A stretch of 64,000 nt of DNA. Source: Cognatundibacterium curvum (GTDB lineage: Bacteria > Pseudomonadota > Gammaproteobacteria > Burkholderiales > Burkholderiaceae_D). The notes beneath the pieces are model-generated. The model was given only the letters and a program-made list of their open reading frames with translations. It was not told the DNA's origin and searched no databases. This document shows, in pieces, positions 33,343-42,428 of the stretch; the first letter of the stretch is position 1; each line of letters opens with the position of its first letter. A program made the position numbers and the translations under genes. Location: positions 62,001 through 126,000 of the forward strand of contig NZ_JACOGD010000002.1 in assembly GCF_014284235.1 (NCBI RefSeq), read 5' to 3'.

Positions 33343-34296
33343 TCATGCAGGCGGCTGATGATCGCGGTCAGGACGTTTCCAGGGGTCGATATGTGTCATC
33401 AGATTCAGCACTCTGTGTCTTTGCATCACGCGCTGGCGCGCGAGTACCGCAATGTCGTGCCCGGCTTCAACCGTGATATTGGCATCGACTTCGATATGCG
33501 CATCGACCACGATCATGTCACCCATTTTGCGCGTGTGTACATCGTGCGCATTAATCACGCCTGGAGTTTCGAGCAAGGTCAGGCGTATTGCCGCGACTTC
33601 CTCTTCATCGGCCGCGCGATCCATCAGATCATGCAAGGCTTCCCAGCCAAATTCCCAACCCATGCGCGCCACCATAAAGCCCACGATCAGCGCTGCAATC
33701 GGATCGAGTATCGGATAACCGGCCATATTGCCTATGATGCCCAGCCCTACGACCAGCGACGAAGCCGCGTCTGAGCGTGCATGCCAGGCATTGGCCACCA
33801 GCATGCTGGATTTCACCTTCTGCGCGACCGCCAGCATATAGCGGAACAGCAGTTCTTTAGAGATCAGTGCCAGTCCGGCTACCCACAGCGCTATGCTATG
33901 TACCTGTGGTACCAATTCCGGTGTTTCCAGCTTGCGGAAAGCCGACCACAGCATGCCGCTGCCGACCGCCAGCAGTATCAGTCCAAGTACCAGTGAGGCA
34001 GCATTTTCAAAACGCTGATGGCCGTAAGGATGATCGGTATCTGCCGCCTTTTTGCTGTGATGGCTGGCCAGCAGCACCACAAAATCCGATATCAGATCGG
34101 ACAGCGAATGAATGGCATCGGCAATCAAGGCCTGGGAATGGCTGAAGAAACCGACCACGAACTGTACGCTGGTCAGCAATATGTTGACCACGACGCTGGT
34201 CCAGGTGCTGCGGCTGGCCGCAGCTGCACGCTGCGCTGCGCCTAAGGGGCCATCCTGCCCGTCTTCGTGATCATCATGAAATTCTTGGTTATCCAT
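33343..34296 (-). CDS. Cation diffusion facilitator family transporter
   Basis: A ~317-residue CDF exporter for divalent metals (Zn, Fe, Co or Mn by proton antiport). The N-terminus is His/Asp-rich (HDDHEDGQDG), followed by six membrane helices. Site-A residues are in LIADAIHSLSDLISDFVVL and WHARSDAASSLVVGLG; HPYGHQRFENAASL is the family block; the C-terminal cytosolic domain has GVINAHDVHTRKMGDMIVVDAHIEVD. DxxxD/HxxxD patterns resemble FieF-like transporters, but the metal is unknown. Start 34296 is preferred over 34356. Confidence 0.93.
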   Translation of the reverse strand: MDNQEFHDDHEDGQDGPLGAAQRAAAASRSTWTSVVVNILLTSVQFVVGFFSHSQALIADAIHSLSDLISDFVVLLASHHSKKAADTDHPYGHQRFENAASLVLGLILLAVGSGMLWSAFRKLETPELVPQVHSIALWVAGLALISKELLFRYMLAVAQKVKSSMLVANAWHARSDAASSLVVGLGIIGNMAGYPILDPIAALIVGFMVARMGWEFGWEALHDLMDRAADEEEVAAIRLTLLETPGVINAHDVHTRKMGDMIVVDAHIEVDANITVEAGHDIAVLARQRVMQRHRVLNLMTHIDPWKRPDRDHQPPA

Positions 34297-34437
34297 CTTT
34301 TTCCAGCTTGAGGGTTGGTGGGTCAGTGCAAAACTGTGCACACAGCGAGGTGACATGGGACAATGGCGAAGAGCCGCAGTTTTTATCCAGCGTCCTGACG
34401 CTGCTCAGCATCGCATTTCAGTTTGAAAGGAACTTAC

Positions 34438-35349
34438 ATGATCATAACGCAAACCAGGCAATCTGGCCGCGCATGGCTCAGATCCGGCCTGTCTGCAGCC
34501 CTGCTGTTGAGCCTGTCATGCAGTGTCGTACTGAGTGCCTGTAGCTGGACGCATGCTGGCACGGCGCAAACAGTCCCCAAGCTGCGCGACAGCACAAGCA
34601 AAGAGCAGACGGTGTTGCAGGTACAGACAGCGACTCAGACCCTGCAATTGAGCCGGGCGCAGTTACTGGCTTTGCCTGAGTTGAAGACGATAGCGCTGGA
34701 GTCCGATGTGGCTTATGGCGGACGTCGCAGCTACCGTGCTTTGCCGTTGCAGACTTTTTATCCGGATTTGTCTGCGCTGAATTTGCAATTCACCGCGCTG
34801 GATGGCTTTGTCGCGACCTTGCCTGCCAGTGTATTCAACACCTCTGCCCGTCCCTGGTTAGCGATAGAAGATGCCGCAGCTCCCTGGCCTGCGCTGGCGG
34901 CTGGCAAGCCCAGTGCCGGCCCGGTCTATCTGGTCTGGCAAGATCCGGAACATCAGGTGTCCAGCGAGCAGTGGCCGTATCAGATCGCTAAAATCAGCCT
35001 GACACAAACCCTGGAGCAGCGTTATCCGCAGCTACTGCCACGAGCCAGCGGCCCGCAGCAGACGCAGGCTTTACGTGGCATGCAGGTCTATACCAAAAAT
35101 TGTGCAGCCTGCCACAGTATGAATGGCGGCGGTGATGCAAAACTGGGGCCGGATCTGAATCTGCCACATAGTCCGGTTGAGTATTTTCAGGAAGGGATGT
35201 TGCGTCAGCTGATACGCAATCCGGCCAGCGTGCGCAGCTGGCCTGCTTCGGCGATGCCGGGATTTAATCTGCAATCGCTGTCCGCGCAAGAGTTGGATGA
35301 CTTGCTGCTGTATTTCAGGCAAATGGCACAGCAAAAAGAAAAGGACTGA
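34438..35349 (+). CDS. Cytochrome c-domain lipoprotein with a molybdopterin-domain-like N-terminal region
   Basis: About 303 residues from the ATG at 34438 (AAAGGA ribosome site). The signal ends in lipobox VLSAC. Residues ~55-195 (LSRAQLLALPELKTIALESDVAYGGRRSYRALPL) resemble the small SUOX-like domain of molybdopterin oxidoreductases without an obvious cofactor Cys. The last ~90 residues are a mono-haem cytochrome c: GMQVYTKNCAACHSMNGGGDAKLGPDL (CAACH) with a likely axial Met in SAMPGF. It is probably a periplasmic or outer-membrane-attached electron carrier. It is divergent from the CDF gene. Confidence 0.85.
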   Translation: MIITQTRQSGRAWLRSGLSAALLLSLSCSVVLSACSWTHAGTAQTVPKLRDSTSKEQTVLQVQTATQTLQLSRAQLLALPELKTIALESDVAYGGRRSYRALPLQTFYPDLSALNLQFTALDGFVATLPASVFNTSARPWLAIEDAAAPWPALAAGKPSAGPVYLVWQDPEHQVSSEQWPYQIAKISLTQTLEQRYPQLLPRASGPQQTQALRGMQVYTKNCAACHSMNGGGDAKLGPDLNLPHSPVEYFQEGMLRQLIRNPASVRSWPASAMPGFNLQSLSAQELDDLLLYFRQMAQQKEKD

Positions 35350-35407
35350 CGCCAAAGCGCCCCGGCGGCCTGATGGCTCCTTGGCGTGACAATTTTGCGT
35401 CAGGCCT

Positions 35408-35446
35408 AAAAAATAAAAAAGCACAGCCCTCAATTGCTGGCTGTGC
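35408..35446 (-). terminator. Terminator of the 92-aa gene
   Basis: On the minus strand GCACAGCC and GGCTGTGC form an 8-bp stem followed by CTTTTTTATTTTTT. It lies 20 bp after the stop of the minus-strand gene. Confidence 0.85.
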
Positions 35447-35465
35447 CGTCTTGCGGAGCCTGCGC

Positions 35466-35744
35466 TCAGGCGCTGGTATTAATCAGACGCCCAACCACCT
35501 GGCCGCTGCCATTCACGCTGGGCTTGGGTTTGTTTTCCTGCGCCGCACGCGCCTGTTGTAACGCATCGGCAGACTGTGTCGCCTGCGCGGCTTGCGCCAC
35601 TTGCTGCGTCTGGGTTTCCGCCTTCACCTTCTGATTTTCCTGTTTGACTTTGTTCAGCTCACCATCGCGTTGTTTGAGTCTTTGCACATTGTTGCTATAG
35701 GTATCTGCCTGCGATGACTGATTGTTGACGCTTCCGATATTCAT
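35466..35744 (-). CDS. Small coiled-coil hypothetical protein
   Basis: A 92-residue hydrophilic protein starting MNIGSVNNQSSQADTYSNN. The middle (VQRLKQRDGELNKVKQENQKVKAE, then Q/A-rich repeats) is predicted coiled coil; the tail is Pro/Gly-rich and disordered. There is no signal peptide. The family is unknown to me. Ribosome site and downstream terminator support a real gene. Confidence 0.7.
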   Translation of the reverse strand: MNIGSVNNQSSQADTYSNNVQRLKQRDGELNKVKQENQKVKAETQTQQVAQAAQATQSADALQQARAAQENKPKPSVNGSGQVVGRLINTSA

Positions 35745-36063
35745 GATCTTTCCTTACTGACGCACAAGTGAGATTGTAATTTCCAATTGGAAATAAATTT
35801 CTACCCCCAGGTATAGAAGAAAAACTTCCTGAATACAATGGAAAGAAGTTAATTTCTGGTTGCCTGGAATGGGTTGGGTAGTATTCACTATCCTGTTTAC
35901 CATTTAAATTCGGGGATTTATCTGGCTTGATGAACACATCTTTGCCCAGCGCTCATGCGTAAAAACAGTCGTCATGCAATTGCCATGTGGCATGGTTATA
36001 CTTGCAGCCCTAACACGCTTGCTGAAGCAAAGCTCATTTCGATTTTTATTGTCAGGAAAATAC

Positions 36064-37353
36064 GTGCTGAATTCTTTACCCCGACTGCGTTTTGCCCCGG
36101 CGCTTTTGATTGCGCCTTTACTTACTTTACTGAGTGCCTGTACCCAGTTACCAGGCACGCCTGCCGCCAATACGACAGCCACAGCGCCTGCCGCGCTCAG
36201 TTACCGCGCACCTTTAGCGGCTCCGGTGATTCTGGTGTCGATAGATGGTTTCCGTCCTGATTACCTCAAACGCGGCGTCTCGCCTACGCTGAATGCGCTG
36301 GCCAGCCAGGGCGTGCTGGCAGATGTGATGCGGCCGTCATTTCCTTCGATTACTTTCCCGAATCATTACACCCTGGTCACAGGCTTGCGCCCGGATCATC
36401 ACGGCATCGTCGGTAACACCATGGTGGATGCGGCGATTCCTGGTGTGAAATTCACACTGAGTAACCGTGATGCAGTGACGGATCGCCGCTGGTGGGATCA
36501 GGCTGAGCCTGTCTGGGTGACGGCAGAAAAAAATGGCGTGCGCAGCGCCACCATGTTCTGGCCCGGTTCGGAAGCAGCAATACATGGCGTGCGTCCCGGC
36601 GAATGGCGTATGTTTGATGGCAAGGTCACGCCGGATCAGCGCGTTGATACCTTGCTGGGCTGGTTAGATAAACCGGCTGCAGAGCGGCCTTCCATGCTGA
36701 CTTTGTATTTTGATGATGTCGATCATGCCGGTCATGATGACGGCCCAGACAGCCAGATGGTGACTGAGGCGGTAGCACACGTGGACCGTGCGCTGGCACG
36801 TCTGATGGCGGGGCTGAAAGCGCGTCAGATCGAAGCCAATCTGGTGATCGTATCCGATCATGGCATGGCTGCGACCAGCGCACAGCGCACTATCGCGCTC
36901 GATCAGCTGGTACCAGCTGCCAGCTTCCGTATGGTCAATAGCGGCACCTATGCTGCATTTGAAGCGGTACCTGGTAAAGAGGCTGAACTGGAAGCTGCTT
37001 TGCTGAAACCGCATGCCCATATGCAGTGCTGGAAAAAAGCCCAGATCCCGGCGCGCTTTGAATTTGGTCGCAATCCACGGGTTCCATCCTATCTGTGTCT
37101 GGCTGAAACCGGCTGGCTGATTTTTGCTGATCAGAATCCTAAGAACCGCAGCAATGGCGGCGCGCATGGCTATGACAATCTGGCGCCGGAAATGGGCGCG
37201 CTGTTCATCGCCCACGGCCCGGCATTCCGTCCGGCGGCGCGTTTGCAAAGTCTGGATAATGTGGATGTCTATCCTTTGCTGATGCGCCTGATACAAGTGC
37301 CTGCGCTGGCTTCTGACGGTAAGCCGGAAGTCACGCAAGGCATTTTGAAGTAA
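36064..37353 (+). CDS. Ectonucleotide pyrophosphatase/phosphodiesterase-like lipoprotein
   Basis: The GTG start at 36064 (AGGA 7 bp upstream) gives 429 residues with lipoprotein signal LLTLLSAC; an ATG at 35974 is possible but adds an odd extension. The alkaline-phosphatase superfamily core has VILVSIDGFRPDYL (metal Asp), PSFPSITFPNHYTLVTG with the nucleophile Thr, DDVDHAGHDDGPDS (metal Asp and His), VIVSDHGMAA (Asp-His) and GAHGYDN (His). Family members cleave nucleotide pyrophosphate or phosphodiester bonds. It is probably periplasmic-facing and membrane-anchored. Confidence 0.92.
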   Translation: MLNSLPRLRFAPALLIAPLLTLLSACTQLPGTPAANTTATAPAALSYRAPLAAPVILVSIDGFRPDYLKRGVSPTLNALASQGVLADVMRPSFPSITFPNHYTLVTGLRPDHHGIVGNTMVDAAIPGVKFTLSNRDAVTDRRWWDQAEPVWVTAEKNGVRSATMFWPGSEAAIHGVRPGEWRMFDGKVTPDQRVDTLLGWLDKPAAERPSMLTLYFDDVDHAGHDDGPDSQMVTEAVAHVDRALARLMAGLKARQIEANLVIVSDHGMAATSAQRTIALDQLVPAASFRMVNSGTYAAFEAVPGKEAELEAALLKPHAHMQCWKKAQIPARFEFGRNPRVPSYLCLAETGWLIFADQNPKNRSNGGAHGYDNLAPEMGALFIAHGPAFRPAARLQSLDNVDVYPLLMRLIQVPALASDGKPEVTQGILK

Positions 37354-37373
37354 TCCACTGTGGCCTGCAGCGC

Positions 37374-38747
37374 TCAGGCGCTGTAGGCTTGCATGCGGTT
37401 CAGGTATTTGACCAGTATCCGGTAGGTGTCGCGATCAAAGCGCGGCTTGCCGGATGCCAGCAAGTCCGGCACCTGGTCCAGCGTCTCGGCACGACCCAGA
37501 TAGCACCAGGCCTCGATCACATGATAGACCCCGGCTTCCTGCAGCAAGGCAGGTCCGGCAAATGGCCATGCTTTGAGCTTCATCTCGGCCAGCGCTTCGA
37601 TCAGACGCAGATTATGTTGTAAGGCGCTTTCCTGACCCACGCAGGCCCCCTTGCATTGCTTGAGCTGGCGCGCAAAACAGGGTTTGCCATTGCCGCCTTT
37701 TTCCAGTCCCAGCGTGGCCGCGCACAATTGATATTGTTTGACGGCTTGCAATAAAAATTCACGTGCACTGGCACCGCTTTTAAACAAGCCATATAACTGT
37801 TCCTGTCTGCCGAGATCCAGATCGCGGCCATACACCAGTTGCGGTTGCAGCAGGCCGCTGCCCAGATCGCTCAGGCGCCATGAGCAGAATTCGCTATTCC
37901 TGCGTAACTGACGGTTCAGGGTAGGCTGTTTTTCCTTGATCAGGCGTGCCTCGGTAATCAGCGCATCGATTTCACCCGCGCATTCTATCCACTCTATGTC
38001 CCTGACTTGCTGGGAAATGTTCATTTCCTTAGCCAGTGCATGATCAGCCGAGAAATGCGATAACACGCGCTGGCGCAGGGTATTGCTCTTGCCGACGTAG
38101 ATAGGCAGCCGGTTTTCACCATAGAACAGATAGACGCCATAGCCCTTAGGTAACTGGTCGACGATATCGGCGTCCAGATGCGGTGGCAGCGCCGGACGTG
38201 AACTTAGCTCCTTCACCGCTGCCAATAAGGCGGCTTCGCCCGGCACCTGTTGTAACGCCTGCCAGAACTGCAGCAGGGCATCGGCATCGGTCATCGCACG
38301 ATGTCGCTCGCCGACCACGATCTGATGTCTTTCTATGATGCTGTCGAGATTGTGTTTGACGAATTGCGGGAACAGCTTGCGCGACAGCTTGAGCGTACAC
38401 AGCACCGGCGCGCGGTAAGACATCTCCAGACGGCGGAATTCGTTTTTCAAAAAACCGTAATCAAAGCGCGCATTGTGCGCCACCAGCATATGGCCTTGCA
38501 GCTGCGCCAGAATCTGCGGTGCCAGCTCGGCGAACAGCGGCTGATCCGCCACCATCGCATTGCTGATGCCGGTCAGTTGTTCGACGAAGGGCGGTATCTG
38601 GGTTTCCGGGTTGATCAGTTGTGACCAGCGTTCTATGTGTGCACCGTCAAAACGGATGATGGCGATTTCGGTAATCCGGTCACGGGTGGCGATCGTGCCT
38701 GTGGTTTCCAGATCCACAAATGCCAGAGGTGTTGCAAATTTGCTCAA
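37374..38747 (-). CDS. DEDDh 3'-5' exonuclease fused to a GIY-YIG (Cho/UvrC-like) nuclease
   Basis: A 457-residue protein. Residues 1-170 form a DnaQ-type exonuclease: FVDLETTG (D, E), VAHNARFDYGFLKNEF (D) and HRAMTDADALLQFW (H, D). Residues ~195-280 form a GIY-YIG nuclease: GYGVYLFYGENRLPIYVGKSNTLRQRVLSHF, then EARLIKEKQPTLNRQLRR. A Cho/UvrC-like tail follows (QLKQCKGACVGQE). Such fusions are known in proteobacteria and are thought to act in DNA repair next to UvrABC. Both active sites look intact. It is convergent with the NPP-like gene. Confidence 0.92.
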   Translation of the reverse strand: MSKFATPLAFVDLETTGTIATRDRITEIAIIRFDGAHIERWSQLINPETQIPPFVEQLTGISNAMVADQPLFAELAPQILAQLQGHMLVAHNARFDYGFLKNEFRRLEMSYRAPVLCTLKLSRKLFPQFVKHNLDSIIERHQIVVGERHRAMTDADALLQFWQALQQVPGEAALLAAVKELSSRPALPPHLDADIVDQLPKGYGVYLFYGENRLPIYVGKSNTLRQRVLSHFSADHALAKEMNISQQVRDIEWIECAGEIDALITEARLIKEKQPTLNRQLRRNSEFCSWRLSDLGSGLLQPQLVYGRDLDLGRQEQLYGLFKSGASAREFLLQAVKQYQLCAATLGLEKGGNGKPCFARQLKQCKGACVGQESALQHNLRLIEALAEMKLKAWPFAGPALLQEAGVYHVIEAWCYLGRAETLDQVPDLLASGKPRFDRDTYRILVKYLNRMQAYSA

Positions 38748-38948
38748 GATGGGACTCAGTGTTCAAGATGTGGCGTCATTGTATCGCGTTAGTCTGCACG
38801 TGGCTTTCTCCTGTGAAATCTGCCTGCGTTGCAGTCCGCTTGAAAATCAACCGGAACCGGATTAGAGCTGCTATCCTAAAATATCACTTGCGTAACAAAA
38901 GTGTTTTTTATTACAGTCAATTTATAACTTTGCTAAGAAAGTTGCCCG

Positions 38949-39446
38949 ATGAGTAAAGGTTCATTCGCAGACATGAATTGCCCTATCGCCCAGACACTGG
39001 AGCAGGTTGGGGAGTGGTGGTCTTTACTGATTTTACGCAATGCGTTTTGCGGTATGAGTCAGTTCCAGGATTTTCAGAGTCACCTTGGGATCAGTACCAA
39101 TATTTTGTCCCAGCGCCTGAGTCAACTGGTGGCAAACGACATTCTGACGCGTCAGCAGGCAGCCGATGACGGGCGGGTGGTTCACTACCACCTGACCGCT
39201 AAAGGCCAGTCTTTGTACCCGATTCTGGCGGCTATGTCGGTTTGGGGGGAGCAGTGGGTGCCCCATCCTCAGGGGCCAAGAATGACGATCGTGGCCAGCG
39301 ATACAGGAAAAGCAATCAGCGGTGTAGGCATCATCGCTGAAGACGGGCGCGAATTGCGACCCGATCAGCTCGATACGGTTGCCGGTCCGGGCGCCGACGA
39401 AAAAACGCACATTTTGATGCGGATGAGAATGGAGACGATGAAATGA
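38949..39446 (+). CDS. HxlR-family transcriptional regulator
   Basis: A 165-residue protein with the HxlR winged helix: NCPIAQTLEQVGEWWSLLILRNAF, FSxFQ-like MSQFQDFQSHLGISTNILSQRLSQLV, and RVVHYHLTAKGQSLYPIL. It carries a ~60-residue C-terminal extension. Its stop overlaps the start of the acyl-CoA ligase gene (ATGA), so it probably controls its own operon. Confidence 0.9.
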   Translation: MSKGSFADMNCPIAQTLEQVGEWWSLLILRNAFCGMSQFQDFQSHLGISTNILSQRLSQLVANDILTRQQAADDGRVVHYHLTAKGQSLYPILAAMSVWGEQWVPHPQGPRMTIVASDTGKAISGVGIIAEDGRELRPDQLDTVAGPGADEKTHILMRMRMETMK

Positions 39447-41140
39447 CAACAGAAAAACACTGGCTCAAATCCTACCCGGCAGGGGTACCTGAAACCATAG
39501 ACCCGGCACAATACAGTTCGCTCAATCATTTGTTTGATGAGTCCTTCAGCAAATACGCTGAGCGTCCTGCCTATGTCTGTATGGACAAGCAAATGAATTA
39601 CAGCGAACTGGATGCCTGTTCGCGCCATCTGGCTGCGTGGCTGCAGCAGCGTGGCCTCGCTAAAGGCGCCAGAGTCGCGGTGATGATGCCCAATGTGCTC
39701 CAATATCCGGTCGCTGTCACCGCCATCCTGCGTGCCGGTTGTACCGTGGTGAATATCAATCCTTTATACACGCCGCGCGAACTTGAGCACCAGTTGCGTG
39801 ATGCCGGTGTTGAGGCCATTTTTATTCTGGAAAATTTCGCGATTACCCTGGAAAAAGTACTGCAGCAAACGAGCGTTAAACACGTCGTCGTTGCCAGCAT
39901 CGGTGACATGATGGGCAGCCTCAATGGTGCGCTGATGAATCTTGTGGTGCGTAAAGTCAAGAAGCTGGTACCATCCTTCAGTTTGCCGGGTTCCATCAGC
40001 TTCCGCACGGCGCTGGCGCAGGGCGCAAAACTGAGTTTGCAAGCCGTGCCGGTTACGCATACCGATATCGCTTTCCTGCAGTACACCGGCGGCACGACCG
40101 GCTTGTCTAAAGGCGCAACACTGACGCACAGGAATGTGATCGCCAACATGCTGCAAAACGATGCCTGGGCAGGTCCCACTATGCGGCATGAAGCAGCGCA
40201 AGGCGCGCTGGTCACTGTCTGTGCTTTGCCGCTGTATCACATCCTGGCATTGAATGCCTGCATGCTGATGGGCATGCGTTGGGGCGCGATGAATGTCTTG
40301 ATTCCCAATCCGCGTGATATGCCGGGCTTTGTAAAAGAACTCGCGAAATACCGCGTCAATTTTTTCCCGGGTGTGAATACGCTGTTTAATGGTTTATTGA
40401 ATCAGCCCGCGTTTGCCAAACTCGATTTTTCCGGCTTGCGTATTACGCTGGGTGGCGGGATGGCGGTACAGGAAGTCGTGAGTGACCGCTGGTGCAAAGT
40501 CACCGGCAGCCCTATTCTGGAAGGCTATGGCCTGTCTGAGACTTCGCCTACTGCTACCTTGTGCCCGCCTGACCAGAACGGCTTCTCGGGCACCATAGGC
40601 TTGCCCGTCCCATCCACCGAAGTGGCAATCCTGAATGATGATGGCGAACCGGTTCCGTTCGGACAAGCAGGTGAAATTGCGATTCGCGGCCCGCAAGTCA
40701 TGACCGGCTATTGGAACCGCCCGGATGAAACTGCCAAAGTCATGACCGACAGCGGCTATTTTAAGTCAGGTGACGTCGGCATCATGGATGAGCGCGGCTA
40801 CGTCAAAATCGTGGACCGTAAAAAGGACATGATCCTGGTTTCCGGTTTCAATGTATATCCAAACGAAATCGAAGCCGTCATTGCTGCCCATCCGGATGTG
40901 CTCGAATGCGCATGCGTCGGTGTCTCCGATGCGGTATCGGGCGAAGCGGTGAAATTGTTTGTAGTGAAGAAAAATCCTGCATTGACGACGGATCAGCTCA
41001 TGGATTACTGCAAACAGCAGCTGACCGCTTACAAAAAACCTAAATACATAGAATTCCGCCAGAGCCTCCCCAAGACCAATGTGGGAAAAATCCTGCGCCG
41101 TGAATTACGCGATACAGTACAAGTCGCGACGACGCAATAA
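39443..41140 (+). CDS. fadD: Long-chain fatty-acid-CoA ligase
   Basis: A 565-residue adenylate-forming enzyme that activates fatty acids to acyl-CoA. It has AMP-binding signature LQYTGGTTGLSKGATLTHRN, EGYGLSETSPTATLCPP (A5), GYFKSGDVGIMDERGYVKIVDRKKDMILVSGFNVYPNEIE (A7-A8) and PKTNVGKILRRELRD with the catalytic Lys. Overall similarity and the MNYSELDACSRHLAAWLQ opening fit FadD. It is translationally coupled to the HxlR regulator upstream. Confidence 0.92.
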   Translation: MTTEKHWLKSYPAGVPETIDPAQYSSLNHLFDESFSKYAERPAYVCMDKQMNYSELDACSRHLAAWLQQRGLAKGARVAVMMPNVLQYPVAVTAILRAGCTVVNINPLYTPRELEHQLRDAGVEAIFILENFAITLEKVLQQTSVKHVVVASIGDMMGSLNGALMNLVVRKVKKLVPSFSLPGSISFRTALAQGAKLSLQAVPVTHTDIAFLQYTGGTTGLSKGATLTHRNVIANMLQNDAWAGPTMRHEAAQGALVTVCALPLYHILALNACMLMGMRWGAMNVLIPNPRDMPGFVKELAKYRVNFFPGVNTLFNGLLNQPAFAKLDFSGLRITLGGGMAVQEVVSDRWCKVTGSPILEGYGLSETSPTATLCPPDQNGFSGTIGLPVPSTEVAILNDDGEPVPFGQAGEIAIRGPQVMTGYWNRPDETAKVMTDSGYFKSGDVGIMDERGYVKIVDRKKDMILVSGFNVYPNEIEAVIAAHPDVLECACVGVSDAVSGEAVKLFVVKKNPALTTDQLMDYCKQQLTAYKKPKYIEFRQSLPKTNVGKILRRELRDTVQVATTQ

Positions 41141-41290
41141 GTTGCTGAGATAATTGCTTACCAGCCTGAACTGTATGAGTGTTACGCCAAATCCTGATGT
41201 CAGACTGGCCAGCGTTACACTACGCAGTCAGCGGGGCTCAATAGTTGGCAGGTTTATTGACAGTCACACCTAAATAATCAAAGACCACGA

Positions 41291-42301
41291 ATGATGATAA
41301 CAAGTTTGCCTGAGGCACCGGCATCGGTGCTCGATGAAAAAGCGGCGGTGCGGTTCGGACAATTTGCCGGAGCGCCGGAACGCATAGACTGGGCTGGCTT
41401 GGCCCAGCCTTTTCGCCGTCATCCGGTATGGCAGGCGCTGCATCACAAGCATTGGAATTACGCGGCGCTGGCGACAGACGAGATTTTTTGTGGGATAGCG
41501 ATTGTGGATGTGGGCTGGACCAATACTGCATTTGCCTACGTCTTTGACCGTCGTGCCAGAAAGATCATCGCCAGTTATAGCCAGGACGGTTTGCCCGGTT
41601 TGACGGCACGCTTAAGGCCTCAGCCTGCGGCAGGCGCGGCCAGCAGCTTTCAGTTCCTGCGCAATCGCATCCGTTTTCAGCATGTGGCTGAGTCCAATCA
41701 TTATCAGCTCTCGCTGGCTTGTGGTGATTTCCGGATAGACGCACATATGCTGACCGAGGATGCAGCGCGTCCCTTGTTTGCGGTTGGGATGGCAGAGGGA
41801 GGCACGGTGCATGCGACCCTGAAATCGGCAGGTATGCGTTTGCAAGGCAGCGTCAGCGTGGCCGGACGCCAGTTTGATCTGGCCGGTGGAGTCGGCAGTT
41901 ACGATCACAGCAATGGCTTTCTGGGACGGGAAACCGCCTGGCGCTGGGCTTCTGCGCATAGTATGGGTCTGGGCTTTAATCTGCAGGCTGGATATTTTGG
42001 GCAGAATGAAAATGCACTGTGGCTCGATGGTGACCTCATCAGGCTGGGCGCGGCACATTTCGATTATCAGCCTCAGCGTCTGATGGATAGCTGGCATATT
42101 TATACCGATGATGGATTGCTGAATTTACATTTTCAGCCGGAAGGTCTGCGCCAGGAAAACAAAAACCTGCTGATTGCAGCCAGTCGCTATGTACAGCCTA
42201 TCGGTTGCTTTAATGGCTGGGTCAAAGCGCATGCCTCGGCTCCGGCACGTCCTGTGACGCAGCTGGTGGGGGTGACTGAGGATCATTTTTCACGCTGGTA
42301 A
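41291..42301 (+). CDS. DUF2804 family protein
   Basis: A 336-residue protein matching DUF2804: HKHWNYAALATDEIFCGIAIVDVGWTNTAFAYVFDR, GSYDHSNGFLGRETAWRWASAHS and NKNLLIAASRYVQPIGCFNGWV. The family is predicted to have a beta-sandwich fold related to hydroxyneurosporene-synthase-like proteins. Its function is not established. There is no signal peptide and no operon partner closer than 120 bp. Confidence 0.8.
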   Translation: MMITSLPEAPASVLDEKAAVRFGQFAGAPERIDWAGLAQPFRRHPVWQALHHKHWNYAALATDEIFCGIAIVDVGWTNTAFAYVFDRRARKIIASYSQDGLPGLTARLRPQPAAGAASSFQFLRNRIRFQHVAESNHYQLSLACGDFRIDAHMLTEDAARPLFAVGMAEGGTVHATLKSAGMRLQGSVSVAGRQFDLAGGVGSYDHSNGFLGRETAWRWASAHSMGLGFNLQAGYFGQNENALWLDGDLIRLGAAHFDYQPQRLMDSWHIYTDDGLLNLHFQPEGLRQENKNLLIAASRYVQPIGCFNGWVKAHASAPARPVTQLVGVTEDHFSRW

Positions 42302-42428
42302 GGAAGCTGAAACTGCTGTCAGGGCGTCAGCACCGTTATCCGCACAAAGTTTGATCTGGTCGCTATAGCGAAAAAAGCAGGCATGTTACAACCGCGGTTT
42401 CTTCCTGTTTTTCTACGGCGGCGCCATC

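Noticed and set aside
37374-38747. DNA polymerase III epsilon subunit
   Set aside because: The exonuclease domain is followed by a GIY-YIG and Cho/UvrC-like tail, which the replicative subunit lacks.
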